Shown here: positions 49,101-61,574 of the stretch, piece by piece
Layout: every line of letters starts with the position of its first letter
Position numbering within the stretch: position 1 is the first letter of the stretch
NCBI GenBank assembly: GCA_033026295.1
Contig: CM065179.1
Span: 24,607,275-24,671,274 of the forward strand
From: Channa striata
Taxonomy: Eukaryota > Chordata > Actinopteri > Anabantiformes > Channidae
Direction: 5' to 3'
Length of the DNA: 64,000 nucleotides
The notes under the pieces: generated by a model
Database searches by the model: none
Seen by the model: only the letters and a program-made list of their open reading frames with translations
Told to the model about the DNA's origin: nothing
Translations under genes and position numbers: made by a program

Positions 49101-49891
49101 AAAAGCCACATATTAATCAAACTTTTACAGTCTAACCTCAAAAAATACACACATAATACACACGTCAACACACACACACATGCGATTTACCCCCTCCCTC
49201 CCTGGCTGCCTGGCGTCTCAGCACGACACTCCTATCTGACCTCTAAAAATATGGTGACGGCAGATTTGTGACTCGTGCTGATAACCAATCACATGGCTCG
49301 TGTCGTGCAGGGCGGACAACCCCTAGTGAGCCTTAAATCACACTTTCTCTTCATCTTTCTCTCCCTTGGTCTTTTTTATTGCTTGTTGGCGATGGTTTTA
49401 TTTGGTGCTGGCTGATGGTATAGTGAATTCTTCAGAGTGGGCTTTAGAAAGACTGACACCTCGAGAAACTGAACCTATCCAAACCAGACTTACCTGGAGC
49501 TGCCTCAGATCAGTGAGTAGAACAGAATGAGACAGCTATCTCTATGTTTGTCTTTCAATATATTACCTCACAGACAGATTGCTGCTCAGAAACTGGACTG
49601 GCTCACCCCCTACATATGTACTTTGCAGTGATCAGAGTGGTTACACATCACACACTTTGATCCTGCTGCTACATGTGTCCATCTGTTGGACTAACCCCAT
49701 TGTGCGTGCATACACACCTACATACACACACAGACACAAGTACATACAAAACAGAGGCTGAAGCTTTGATCAATAAATAACACAATCACACAGGGGTTTG
49801 TTCACACATGGACATCTACACACCCAGGTTGCAGGTTGCTGTGAGGTGCCTAGTAATTGCTCATTGTGAAGGTCTCTGTTTTCTTGACCCA

Positions 49892-49934
49892 TCTCTCCAT
49901 CTGCCCCTTCTTCCCCCTGCTTCCAGTGTATATA
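49892..49934. repeat. Local direct repeat, copy 1
   Basis: TCTCTCCATCTGCCCCTTCT then TCCCCCTGCTTCCAGTGTAT. It matches 50106-50148 with only a few differences; the copies are 214 bases apart. Confidence 0.8.
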
Positions 49935-50105
49935 CCCAGAAAGAGATCAATTGAGTGCCAAAATGAGAAAAGTGCTAATGTGATACTGTACCTGTGACAC
50001 AAGCTGATGTTAAGTAAATCCCATTGTGCTCAGATAAGCTGAAAGGGTCAATATTATCCATCGTGTTTTCTTTTAACAGCAAACTAAGGAGTTCAGTTTG
50101 AATGG

Positions 50106-50148
50106 TCTCTCCATCTGCCCCTTGCTCCCTCCTGCTTCCAGTGTATAT
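50106..50148. repeat. Local direct repeat, copy 2
   Basis: TCTCTCCATCTGCCCCTTGC then TCCCTCCTGCTTCCAGTGTA. It is the partner of 49892-49934 and is followed by a second TATAT-rich segment as in copy 1. Confidence 0.8.
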
Positions 50149-51676
50149 CCATTGTGTGGGGGTATATATAAGCATTTTTTTTATTAAAAAAGGTCAAAAT
50201 TATGGATTTGGATAAACCATTTGAATACAAATATTTTGTGATATCAGCACCAGTCTTGGCCATCAATTGCACCAAAACAAAACTAACAGCGACCGTGACA
50301 TAAACTTGGCATTAATTGTAAACAAGACAAACAAAAGATCTTGTGTTGGTTTCATTATTTATCAGGCAAAAGGTATGCAGACCAAAATAATGCATGCAAA
50401 GCAAAAGGGAAGGTGATGAAAACATAATACAATCTGAAAGCTCATGCTGACCCTAATAACTGGGAAATACTAAATGGAGGAATACAATAATTACAGCAAC
50501 AAGATCTGTTGCTTATTTTCAAAAATACATTGAGATTCTTCTTCGTAGTTGTATGAGTTTTCAGATCTTACAGAGCCAATTCTGGCAGATAAGACAGACA
50601 TTCTGAAGTGAAGTTAGTATATTTCAGTTTAGTAGAAATAGTAGTAGTTTTTGTAAAAAAAAAAATGTTTGTTTTAGCTTCAGTTAGTATGTATGATGTT
50701 AGTATACTTAGTATTTTAGGCCATACTGTAGTTTCAGAACAGTGTAGAGAGAAAGAAATAAGTTATACAAATTAAAAGAGGTAAAATAGTAGATGAAGGT
50801 AAAGATAATCTTTGAGAATTTCTTGTTAGTTTTTAAAGTTTGACTAAAACATGCACATGCTACAACCAATCCTGTCTCTGTAAAATCATGCTCCTATACC
50901 ACAACAGAAAAAGGTGTTTTGTAGTGAATCAGTCGCAATTACTGTATGTTTTAGACAAAAACTGTTGCGGTGTAGCTGATTTGTTTTGAGACATGGTTGG
51001 CAAGAGGATAGTGTGGGTGCTTGTCGCATTTGACCACTTTTGTGTCAAAGAGCATTTTGTGTGTATATGGTTATTAAATTAGAAATTCTGTCTCCTTCAA
51101 TGACAAACAATCGGAACTAGTACACATTGTATTTCCCTGAAAAAAATAATTATACTTTATATATTTTTAATTTCATTAAAAGAAAGTTAGGTTTGCTTCA
51201 ACTTACAGTGAATCGGAACGTAATACGATGTAAACTTAACTATAAACCTAACTTAACAACAATGGACATTCAACTAGTACAATTGTTCTTATATAAGAAG
51301 TAATAAAAAAAAGGTCTGGGATTGTATAAACAAAAGTAGTGAAAAATAGTAGTAGTGAAAAGTTTTCAACCCATGATAAATAAATTAAAATTGATCCTCT
51401 AACGAAGAAACATTGGTAACAGTTGAGTGCACATTATATATTATTTTCATTAAACATGTTCTTTGCAAATTTTTTAATTAATTGTAGATTCAATTTATCA
51501 GGCTAATTTTCAATTTTTATAAGTCATCATTTAAAAATTTCATTGTCCCTCATCTAGATCCAAAATGACACTGTGGTGAACAAAGCATTGCTGTTTCAGT
51601 ATATACTTAAGTGTATAAATTAGTAATTTGTGTAACAAAAAAATGTAATCCTGACATTGTAAACCTAAGTGTGATA

Positions 51677-51709
51677 ATATTCCATTTGCTCTATCAGCAA
51701 ATGGAATAT
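51677..51709. repeat. Perfect 14-base-pair hairpin
   Basis: ATATTCCATTTGCT, loop CTATC, AGCAAATGGAATAT. A further CTCCATTTAC follows. No sequence family was recognised. Confidence 0.8.
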
Positions 51710-54700
51710 GCTCCATTTACAGTAGCTTAGTAAACTTTGATGCTTACCTTTGTGTCATCCTAATTTGGGATTATTTTGTGCTGCTGATTAACTTCCAATT
51801 TGTACTGTCAAACTATTTTGTGCCCAAATGCTGCTTCTTTAAATATTTGGCAGTTTTTTTTTCTGATAAAGCATTACTCACTCATGCAGTGACCATTGTA
51901 TTTTAGGAAAGACTATATATTGGACTTGAGCTGTGGCCACTGGCAACACCACCTAACGTCCCTATTTTTTTTAGTTTATGATGCTGGTGTGTAAGTAGCA
52001 AGTGGATAAAGTTATGTCTACAGAAGCCTGGCATGGTGGAGCATGCCCAGATGGCTTTCTGTTTTCCCAGTCTTGGCCAGATTTATCCAATCCCTTACGC
52101 AGTAGTGGAGCTGGGGTGAGCCTTGCCACGCCAATGCCACTGTTGCCAGATCACCATTAGCATAGCATAGCTTCCATTAGCATTGCAGCCTGCTCACTGA
52201 AGCAATCGTCATGCCTACAACAATGAGCCAAATGAGCAGGAAACAAACACCCAGAGCAATGGCAGACTGAGAACACCTCGCAGTGACCAGGAGAATGATG
52301 TCAGGACAGTGCCAGTGTAAAAAAAGAGTGGTGTCCAAATGATGGAGACAGGCTTGGTGATTTGAGCTACAATTTAGACTGTGACTTACACAGACATCTG
52401 TATTAACACAGCTATTTCATGCTATTTAAGGCCAACTTCGACTTTGATTAGCCACATTTAATTAGCCTTACTTTGCATTTCCCTGTATTACAATATTACT
52501 TAAAATAGCGTCTGTTGTGTATATGCATTGAGTTTGAATTGGTACTTTTGGACACTTTAGACAAATCAGTTATTAAAAGACAAAGTTTTGCAGCGAACAT
52601 GGTGGTTTGTGGTCATAATATTTGTCTTGATTTGGTCTGAGGTTTAGATATACTGCTCCATTACTTAGTTTTTTTATCATATCGCTTTTTCTGTCTTTCT
52701 CTCTTTAAGTAGCAGCAAAAAAAGAATGATGATGGTGATGATTTGGCACGTCAGGAAGAGGAGTTAAGAAATATTACACCACATATATAAGCATGTTTCG
52801 ATGATCAAAGCTTCCTCTGCCAGTTGGGGAATGCTGGCTAATTTACAGGAGAGAGCATCCAAGCAGCATGGCAGAGGTTACACAAACTGTGGAGCTTGTC
52901 AGTTTTGAATATCTTTGGTGCAAATAACAAAAACAAAACAATGCATTGTTACAAAAATAACTTGATACACAAAATGTATTTTTTAAAGGCCGAAATATGG
53001 TTAGAGTTGTTCTTCAGGTTGAAAAAGTTGGTCTCATTCAAGGTAATAGGAGAAAAAGAAGAGCTCATACAAATCCCAATGTTTGAAGAAGTAATCATTA
53101 GTCACTAATAAAGGCTCAAGTGAAGCACTTTGTTTAAGGGTCTGTGAATAAGCTGTGTCAGGGCTACTAGTGAAGAAGGATGGAGAGAAAGTGGCAAGGA
53201 GAGAGCAGAGATGGCACAGAGGCAGATTAAGAGTAATGAACCCAAATCATGTGGGTATTTGTTTCAGGGAGAAAGAAATTAATAAGCATGAGAATAACAG
53301 TCCTCAACACTTAGCCAACAGGACAAAAACTAACACGAAAGAGAAAGACCAATTATTGTGATGGGGAGAAAAGAAAATAGAGTATATGAGAGGGAGTAAT
53401 ATTTGGCAAGGGCAAACATTAGAGGATACGCTCCTCCCGAAAACACGCGCAGTCTTAATTTGGTTATTATTAACGCCAGAGCTGGAATGTTTTTCTGTAA
53501 TGCTTTCTGACAAATTAAAAAATTACATGCTGTGAATTTCCTTTGTATTTGGACCATCATGGGTTGCCCCTCAAAAAAAAGAAAAATCCATACTTTCTTC
53601 TCCAGTTGCTCCACCACCAAATGTCTACAAACTGTATGTAGACAGAATCTAAATTAATTACTGAGTAATTGGTATATCCATCTACCTACAATAGATCAAT
53701 ACATAATTTTGAGAAACCTATGCCTGCCTCCTTTTTACTACTTCTGCCAGCTTGCTTGTCTGTTTCCCGCATACTGTACCTCTCTTATTTTTTCCCCAAT
53801 CATGATTGTGGTGCTGAAAGCAGAGCAGAGTTACAAAGGCATCGCTATGCAGAGAAATAGATATTTTACTGGCCAGGTATATCTTAAAACAATCAGAGGC
53901 TTGATGAATTGGCCGGATGGCTGATGTATGGCTGGAATGGAAGGGGTATTTGGAGAAGGTTTGAGTCAGGGAAATGCACCTCATCAATCAGCATGATTAA
54001 AGGTTTTGGCTGGGCTGAAACAAACTCAACACTCTGAGGGCCTGGCCTTAAAGGCATAGCTGCTGTTTGGAGGGACACAAAAAAGACAACCCCCGTTGGG
54101 AGGTATCAGGTTCATGTACTGTATTGGCAGTTTCAGTCAACTTTTGTGGCTTTGTGCTTGTTCGAACTCCATTACAGTACATTTTGGAGCAATAGACATA
54201 TTCTTATTTAGAATTACCAGATATTAAACTGCCAGCAACTGTCTTCTGCATCTTCTTAATTGTTCACAATCACTATTATATTGCACAGGAGCCAGGACTG
54301 CGTATAGAGATTCGCTTACAGTAAAACAGACCTAGAAAAATATAATGACTCTGCTTTCTCTGCCACTCAGAAAAGCACCATGCCTTACTTATTTGAATAT
54401 GCAAAAGTATGTATGAATGGTGAAGTACTTTGTTTTTTGTGAATGGTTTCAGTGTAAAGTAAAAGTAGGCCTACAGCAGTGTCACACAATAAACCAAGAA
54501 ACAGTGAGATGATAAATACAATAAATACTCACACTTAATAATGAGGCTTTGACAGGACTATACCAAGTGTTCCATTAACACATCATCTGCACATGGGATG
54601 AACACCTAATTCATTAAACACATAAACACCCGTGGACACACACTGACAGTAGTAAAGTATATACGCACCCCATGGCCAAATCCATTGTAGGCCAAGGCTC

Positions 54701-57594
54701 CAAAACTATAAATATAGCTTCACGTCAGCAACTCTGAGTATTTAGAGCCACTAATGGCTTCCTGCGAGGCACTCGCCCTTGCCGACACATAAACACACAC
54801 TAAGCAAAGGAGAAAAATCACTGGTGCAAGAGCAGGGAGTTCTTTCAGCAGAGCAACATCTCCAAATGAACAGGCGCTACGAAGGCCAGTTGGGTAATGA
54901 CAAGCTTACTCTCAATTTGACAGTCAGTCTATCCAACTAATTATAAAGACAAATGATGGGAATAAATAAAAACATGCATCTGTTTTACCGAACTCACTCA
55001 TGTACTTTCTAAAAAAATGGGTGGCTGACTGGAAAGCCCAGCGGTCATGAGTCCTACACTTACTGTAGCTGAGTACACACTCCCTCCCTGTCAGTCACTC
55101 ACACTCTCTCATACACATAGACATATACACACACACCCACGTTTGGTGAGGGAAAGCCGTATGCTTTTGTCCATTGCCAGTGGGGTAAACACAAACACAT
55201 AGAGTCTAATCTGAGAGCAAACAGCGGCTCCTCATGTTAACCAGCAGGGATACAGTTTCCCTTAACACCATGAGGCCTGCAGCAGTTAAGAGCTCGCACA
55301 TCTGAAAGACAGAAGAAAGACAGGCAGAGCAAGCCAGAGAGAGGGGAAGGGTTTCCATATTTTAAATAATTACAACATCTAAAATATGACTGACTGATTG
55401 TGTTTAATTTTTTGGTTCTTTGGTTGTATTTGTGGGCATTTGGCACAGTAACATGGTGGTTAAACTTACCCATGGAGGTTTTTTTTTTGTACCTAACCCA
55501 CCAAACATAAAAATGCATAATATCACGTTATAAAACATACCTACTGAGTCTGTTAGCATGTGAAGTAGGTACCTATTAGCCGATAGCTATGTCACTTACG
55601 ACAGATAAAAGCCAATAAATAGCTGGATAACATCTTAAATGGGTGTTTTCTTCCAATTTGTAACTATGATGCTAAATATTTAAAAAAATTGTATTGATTC
55701 TGACATTACAGCATTTCACCGTTAAAATATAACTTTTGCATTTTTTTTCTTTTTTAGTATTAAACAGTTCTCATGATTTTATGTAACTAGCATATTAGTT
55801 TTTGTAGTGATCAAAAATATTCTAGTTTCCGTAAATAAATATTTGCGATTACTCTTATATGGGTTACATTTTATTAAATTTGTTTTGCATCAGCAGTACA
55901 GTGCTATGCTTCTAGCAACGATTAAACTGTGGCTTGTGGTGTAAATTGAATATTAATTGGTTCAGAGGTTATCGCTGTTACCTACCAACAGGAATGACTC
56001 AATTTCAGCTCTGAACACATGCAGGTATTGACAGCAGAGGTAAAATGTCCATATCCGTTAATGTATGCTTAGAGTTTGCACAGCACATAGTACCAACTGT
56101 ACAAAGTACAGCATTTATCCTGCAGCCCCCTCGCAAACCTGAAAACTAATAAGTGGGTATTCAAAAGGATAGGAAGGTTGGAAACCACCAATGATAAAGT
56201 ACTTTCTTTAATATCCACTCTTGTGGTTTTGGCAGGGCTTGAAGGTTGCTGTGGTGGACTGACTGTAAAATCATAGGCTGACTGACAGCTAAATGTTCAA
56301 AAGATGGGAACCACAAACCTTCAGCAGGCAACTATGGCTGACTATACAGTAAGTTTCTATTACTTACAGTAACTGACAGGCAACAATTGTGAAATCATTG
56401 CCAAATTTAATTAAAAAAAAAGATGTATTTCATTCACTCTTTGCAATGAAAACAAGTAACAGTTTTATAAGTCATGTAAAAGAAATCAGTGTCAGAATAA
56501 AAGAGGCAATTCAGATCACTTGTACAGAGAATTACAATTGTGATTCAAGTTCTGTATCTGCTATCAAAATGTCCACATATGCCTGTATGCTCATTTTTAA
56601 TATGCAAATGCAAACAAATATAGGTTTTACTGCAGTAAAAGGTCGATATTGCCCTACAGTATATCTTTGTTCTATTTTAATAGGATAAAAAATTACATCA
56701 AAATTAAATATTAAATGTAATATTAATAAAAATTAAATTGGTTTCTTCTATCCAAATAAATGACAGCATAATCTTATTTAGGACAGAGGCAGAAAGTCTT
56801 GTTTCTGTCATGTGTTGCAATATAAACTTGCCCTCTGGGACAGTGACATCCACACACAGAAGAAAAGGTAACAGGAATTAGATTGATAAGAAGTGATAGA
56901 TAAATAAAAGGAAGAATAAGCAAGAAGTAAAAGGAAATAGGAACATAACATAGAGAGGAAAGAGGACAAGAGAAAGCATTGTGGGGACAGATTAAAAGCT
57001 ACTAAATATAAGAGAGCAGGTTAGATGCATAAAAACATAAATCCAGATCAAATCCTAGAGTATTCAGCCTTGTGATGAATATGTCAATTTCCAGCAAATA
57101 GAGTACCTGTCTGTTCAATAACTGTGTTTCAAGTCCAAGCAAACATTTTGATTATTGAACTTGAGGTGTGTTGCACAGTTCTCTGCAACATCAAAATGAA
57201 AGTTGAGTCAGAGTATATCATTTTGTACAAACTGTACTTGTTTGAAGTTGTTCTTTACATCTCACAGGTATCCCTTTGAAAAAGCAATAGTAGAACTATG
57301 ACAATAATATTTCCTATTCCTATCGGTTTTGTCACACACTATAATGGATAGCATTGTTTGATATTAAACTGTGCTATGCGTTTGACTTTTCCAGAATGGC
57401 TGCAATACAAAATAGAGAAAATGTTTGAACTAACGATTAACAAGAGCAATAACTAAGCATGCTGTGAAACAAAAACAGGACTGACCTTAGATGCCTATAG
57501 AAAAACCCTACTGACAAAAGCAGGCAGAGGCCAACTACTAAAACAACGTGACCCTTGCAGCACTTCATATCCGTACCAGTAATAAATGGAGTCT

Positions 57595-58215
57595 GTCAAG
57601 TTAGCATTTGTGCTAAGCTAATCTCTACAATTCAAACAGCAGCAACACTAAAAAGACTGATATATAAATAGAAAGAAAAAATATAGAAAAAAGATCAGTT
57701 TCTTAGCCTTCATGTTAAGGTAAATTTATTAGAGAATTCCAGCATGACATGGAACAACCAAAAAAACAGAAGTAAGAAAGAGGTCAAAACATTTAACCTC
57801 TAGTTTTAGCATCTATGCTCAGCAAACATCACTGAAGTATCACCAACAGCAGGACATGCAATTAGGCACCCTGACCAACATTCACACTATCCCCTACTCT
57901 GAAATTTTACCTGCAGTACAACACTTCCGACTTTTAGCCTTCATGCTAAGCTAAAGTTACATGGAACCATTAGAAATGAAAGACAAAATGCAGTCTAGTT
58001 TTAACATCCATGTTAGGCTAAATTCTGAAATATCACCAGCAACAGCACATTAAATCAGGCACGGAGGCTAGCATGTATACGAAGCTAAACTCTGCAATTC
58101 AACCAGGAGCGACACCAAGAGCTTTACATACAAAGAAAAAATGAAATAAAAAATGACCGAATCGAAGATCAGTTCCTAGCTCCCTAGTCTTTGTGCCAAG
58201 CTAATGGAATCTTCA
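57595..58215. repeat. Degenerate complex tandem repeat beside the splice donor
   Basis: The word TAGC.T..ATGCTAAGCTAA recurs about seven times: AGCATTTGTGCTAAGCTAAT (57605), TTAGCCTTCATGTTAAGGTA (57703), TTTTAGCATCTATGCTCAGC (57805), TTAGCCTTCATGCTAAGCTA (57936), TTTTAACATCCATGTTAGGC (58000), GCTAGCATGTATACGAAGCT (58067) and AGTCTTTGTGCCAAGCTAAT (58186). Longer blocks recur too: TCTACAATTCAAACAGCAGC with TCTGCAATTCAACCAGGAGC, and AGTATCACCAACAGCAGGAC with AATATCACCAGCAACAGCAC. The array lies within the intron and ends about 70 bases from the donor. Confidence 0.75.
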
Positions 58216-58283
58216 AGTAAGGAAAGACACAATCAAGAGAAAACAGGCAGCAACAGTGCTTGTACATCACACCCCTCAGCAGG

Positions 58284-58291
58284 ACACTTAC
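58284..58291 (-). promoter_or_regulatory. Splice donor of the neuroligin exon
   Basis: On the minus strand the exon ends CCTAG and is followed by GTAAGTGT, a consensus U1-complementary donor. Frame and homology both end here: reading on gives a non-neuroligin tail and a stop codon within 20 codons. Confidence 0.88.
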
Positions 58292-58444
58292 CTAGGACGC
58301 CCAGGCGGTAGTTGACAGTTATGACAATTACATTCCCATAGCTGGCCAGGATGCTCCCGTCAAACATATTCCCAGTTCCTTCCATGTAGGAACCCCCATG
58401 GATGAAAACCATCACCGGCTTAGGGCTTCCACTCTCCCTAATGT
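58292..58444 (-). CDS. nlgn1: Neuroligin internal exon (nlgn1-like), esterase-domain segment
   Basis: This is one 153-base internal exon of a neuroligin, a postsynaptic adhesion protein whose cholinesterase-like ectodomain binds presynaptic neurexins. Seen directly: read on the minus strand it starts in phase 1 with (D)IRESGSPKPVMVF, contains HGGSYMEGTGNMFDGS and ASYGNVIVITVNYRLGVL, and ends on the first base of a Gly codon (phase 1), with no stop codon. The acceptor is CTCCTTTAG and the donor GTAAGT. From family knowledge: the HGG stretch matches the oxyanion-hole region of alpha/beta-hydrolases, and NYRLGVLG is a hallmark shared with esterases. Paralogue choice: SPKPV has the length of NLGN1 (GPKPV, one residue longer than NLGN3), and VITVNYRLGVLG is NLGN1-like, while NMFDGS recalls NLGN2 and SIL recalls NLGN3. 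Neuroligin is near certain; nlgn1 rather than a duplicated nlgn3 is likely but unproven. The internal ATG at 58415 is not a translation start. Neighbouring exons are outside the window. Confidence 0.93.
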
Positions 58445-58500
58445 CTAAAGGAGGGGGAGGAAGAGGAAGAGGTGGAGAAGGCAGAGGGACTGATTAGATG
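58445..58500 (-). promoter_or_regulatory. Splice acceptor with polypyrimidine tract of the neuroligin exon
   Basis: On the minus strand, about 40 bases of almost pure C/T end in CCTTTAG directly before the exon. A CTAAT that could act as a branch point lies about 55 bases upstream of the AG. The tract is long and uninterrupted, so this should be a strong constitutive acceptor. The AG is the complement of 58445-58446. Confidence 0.85.
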
Positions 58501-61500
58501 ACAGATTGAAGGTGGCAGCCAGAGATGCAATTTCAATGCTTTAGGGGGCTTTGGCCACCTCTTTAATTTCATTTTTTTTTCTTGGCACACTGGCTTTTTA
58601 ATGTGGAGACCTTGTTAGTTTGAGGCATCAAATCATTCTTTTTTCTACAAGAAAGCTGTGACATGTTTGTGGTGATTGGAAAATGTTTTTTTCTTTTTTT
58701 TATTTACTAACCCAGTTTAAATTCAATATAGGTGTTAATGAAACAGGATATTTAATGTGGCAAGTTTTAATTTTCCTCCAGGCAATGGACTGTCAGCTTG
58801 CAAGAGTCGCAATTTAAAGTGTCAAACCATTCTGAGGTGAAACTTGTATGTTTAATCTGAATAAAAATCTAATTTAAAAAAGCATGTTGCATGTTATGTT
58901 TGACAATTTTATGAATAGCAAGAAAGCACTGCTTTATTGAAACTTATATTTAAATTCAGCTCAGCCCCTCAAAGTTATTTTGCTTTGATAATTGTTTGCC
59001 TTGATTTTGTTAATATAAATGCATGTTTGAACATATTGGCAGGAGAAATAAACCTTCTTTAAAAATGATTTCAAATGGGGTTAATTAATGTGAAGGATAT
59101 GATAATGATTTAGCTCTATAAGTACAGCATAATAACAAAACGTGGTAGATGAGTGATCATAGTCATATTAATAGTAAAATGTGAGTTTCATTTTACAAAT
59201 TGTTTATTTATTTATTTATTTTTTACATATTTAAATGTAGCTGCATCTTTCAAACACAAGGCCAGGGTCAGAAGAATGGTTAGCCTACTGTTAGCAGCCC
59301 TTCCAGCGGTATTAAGATTTGTTATCTCTGGCTAATTACAGTAGAAGAAAGCATGGCTGTGTTGTAAAGCTTTAGCCCTTGACAATGTTCTAAAAGGGAC
59401 TGGGTTGTGAGCTTAAATCATGAAAAAACAAGGAGAGATCCAACAACATTCTGCGACCCCCTGTTCAAAAACAAGATTTCACTTTCATCTTCTGTATGCC
59501 AGAGATGAAGCTTTTCATCTTGCTTCCTAACTATCTCCATCAGTGCATGCCAACACTACGCATCGTTTATCCAACTGATGTTTTGGCACTGAGGGACTCA
59601 GGTCCAGAGAGAGACAGCAGTGAGTCCACAGGGAATAAATAATTAAACAAGTAAGGAAGTAGGAGACTGTTACCTAAGAGATGGGAAATTTAAACCACCT
59701 TCCTTTGATGGAGACATAAGAACAGAGGCAGAAAGATGGTGGGTTTAAAATACTTCAAAACCAGAAGTATGCTATGCGTCTAATCTAAAAAAATGTAAAC
59801 TTGTGCGACAACCACTGCTCAGTTATTTAATTCTGTAAGGCTGAACCTTCAAGTTGTACTATAACATGAATACATGAATCTTTGACTTACTTTGCAAAAA
59901 ACATAGAAAAAGAAAACTGTTTTCTTCACAGCAGAGAATGTAAAAGCATTAGAAAAAAAAAATCACATTTTACAAAAGGAAATGAGGTAGAAGAATATAA
60001 AATGTAGCAGGGAGTAAAACTGAGGTATCTATCTGTAAAATGCCTTGTTTTCTTCTTGAGAGTGAGTTTGTATGCATACAATGTTTGTCCTTTTTCTTGG
60101 TACAAAGCTCTTTACATCACTTCTATCATTTGTAGTGTTTTTCTTCTATATTTCTCTACTTTTGCTCCCAGTGTCGCAACAGGCAGCAGTCACAAAGTAG
60201 AAGCACATCATAACTCTCCTTGGGAGGGCCTCAAGAAGATCCTGACAAAAAAGGTCACTGGATGTATATGTATAGCTGCAATAAATAAATAAATAGCAAG
60301 ACTAGATATTGCAATGATAAAGAACAATACTGTTAATGGTGCTAAACATTATACACCAGACATCCTTGATAATACAAGGTAATGAGGACAGTGGTGATAT
60401 CCATGACAGCAACTATACTTACTTGACATTGATGAGGAAATTCATATGAATACAGTCTTAATAGTATTAATACAGTAAGCCATTAATTGTTGGTTGATGA
60501 TATTTTCTGTCAATAAATATACTTTTTATTTTAATTATTTTTTTCACAATAATGACGAAAACCCTGAGGCTGATGATGGGTACTGATAATGTCAATGACA
60601 TAAATCATCCTTGTTTTTTAAAAAAATATGTTTATATAACTAAGGTGCAATTGCAAACATGTACTTATAGGAAACGTGTGTGCAACTGGATTATGTTTAT
60701 ATATAATGACAATATTTGTACTGGCTCCTAAAAATTACCAACAGATACATATTACCCCGTGGCCACTTGATGCATTTGTAGTAAAAGTTAGATCATCAGA
60801 TAGTAAGATGCAGGTATTGAGACCTGAGTTTGATGCCAGTGTAAAATAAATGCAGTTGTGTTGTTGTTAAAACCAATCAGATGACACACATATTGTAACT
60901 GGTTGGAACACCATTTTTATGTTTAATGTCTCACTGTAACCTAAGCTATCCTTGATGATTTGAGCCCAACTCTAACCAAACAGCTGGGAACAGTTTGAAT
61001 CCCATTTTGTGAGTGTTTAAGAGTGTGAAACTGACCTCCATTTAGGCTTCAACCATCCACCATTTTATTATCTGATGTCAAAAAGACCACAATTTCAGCA
61101 GATGTCTGCTTCCCTGTGTGGCTTTGCTTGTTCGAAAAATAGTTAATACATTCGCACAAGGGCGCAGAGATGTTGGATTTATTGTGACTAAAGTGTAAAT
61201 CTGCAATGATAATGTTTGGAAACTAACAGCAGTTGGCTAGAGGGTTGATTTTACTGTAGATAAAATGCAGTCCAGTGTAATAAAATGCTTATTTACTATA
61301 AAAGATAACTATGATATTATTTTAATGTGTACAGAAGTGCTTTTGTTGCTAAACCTAATTACAAGTCAATGTTGTACGAACATAGATGTACGAACATGTT
61401 ATGTGTAAAGTTCACGTTGTCAGGCTAAGCTAGTGTATAGAGTTTGGACATCTGGAGGGAAGTCAGAGTAGAGCTGCTTCTCAGCTGCAATTATTGTCCA

Positions 61501-61560
61501 AACAAAACATTATCGCAAACGCAGTTTAATTATTATTTTTTTCTTCTAAACAATAGAGTT
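58501..61560. other. Intronic DNA, nothing recognised
   Basis: AT-rich unique DNA upstream of the neuroligin exon on the gene strand. No alternative cassette exon with splice sites and an acidic reading frame was found on the minus strand. Confidence 0.45.
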
Positions 61561-61574
61561 GTAATTATAGTGCC

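Larger units (their letters stand above)
49101..57594. other. Intronic DNA, no exon recognised
   Basis: The stretch holds a near-identical pair of 43-base segments (49892 and 50106), a perfect hairpin at 51677-51709, purine-rich DNA near 56860-57000, and AT-rich unique sequence. The frames at 53304-54078 overlap on both strands and have no domain. Confidence 0.4.
1..58291 (-). other. nlgn1: Downstream intron of the neuroligin gene (partial)
   Basis: No second neuroligin exon is visible on the minus strand to the left of the donor. The next expected exon would begin with the coding sequence for FLSTGD, and I did not find it. The intron is therefore at least 58 kb, which fits the very large introns known for NLGN1. 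It is AT-rich and filled with transposon relics, microsatellites and unique DNA. A nested gene or enhancer cannot be excluded from sequence alone. Confidence 0.75.

Noticed and set aside
52020..52330. Possible protein-coding or TE stretch (less AT-rich, AAGCCTGGCATGG...)
   Set aside because: I could not match it to any family and no frame stays open; left as unique intron.
58233..58415. A 60-codon minus-strand ORF starting MMVFIHGG as a stand-alone gene
   Set aside because: The ATG is an internal Met of the neuroligin exon; homology starts upstream of it and stops at the GTAAGT donor.
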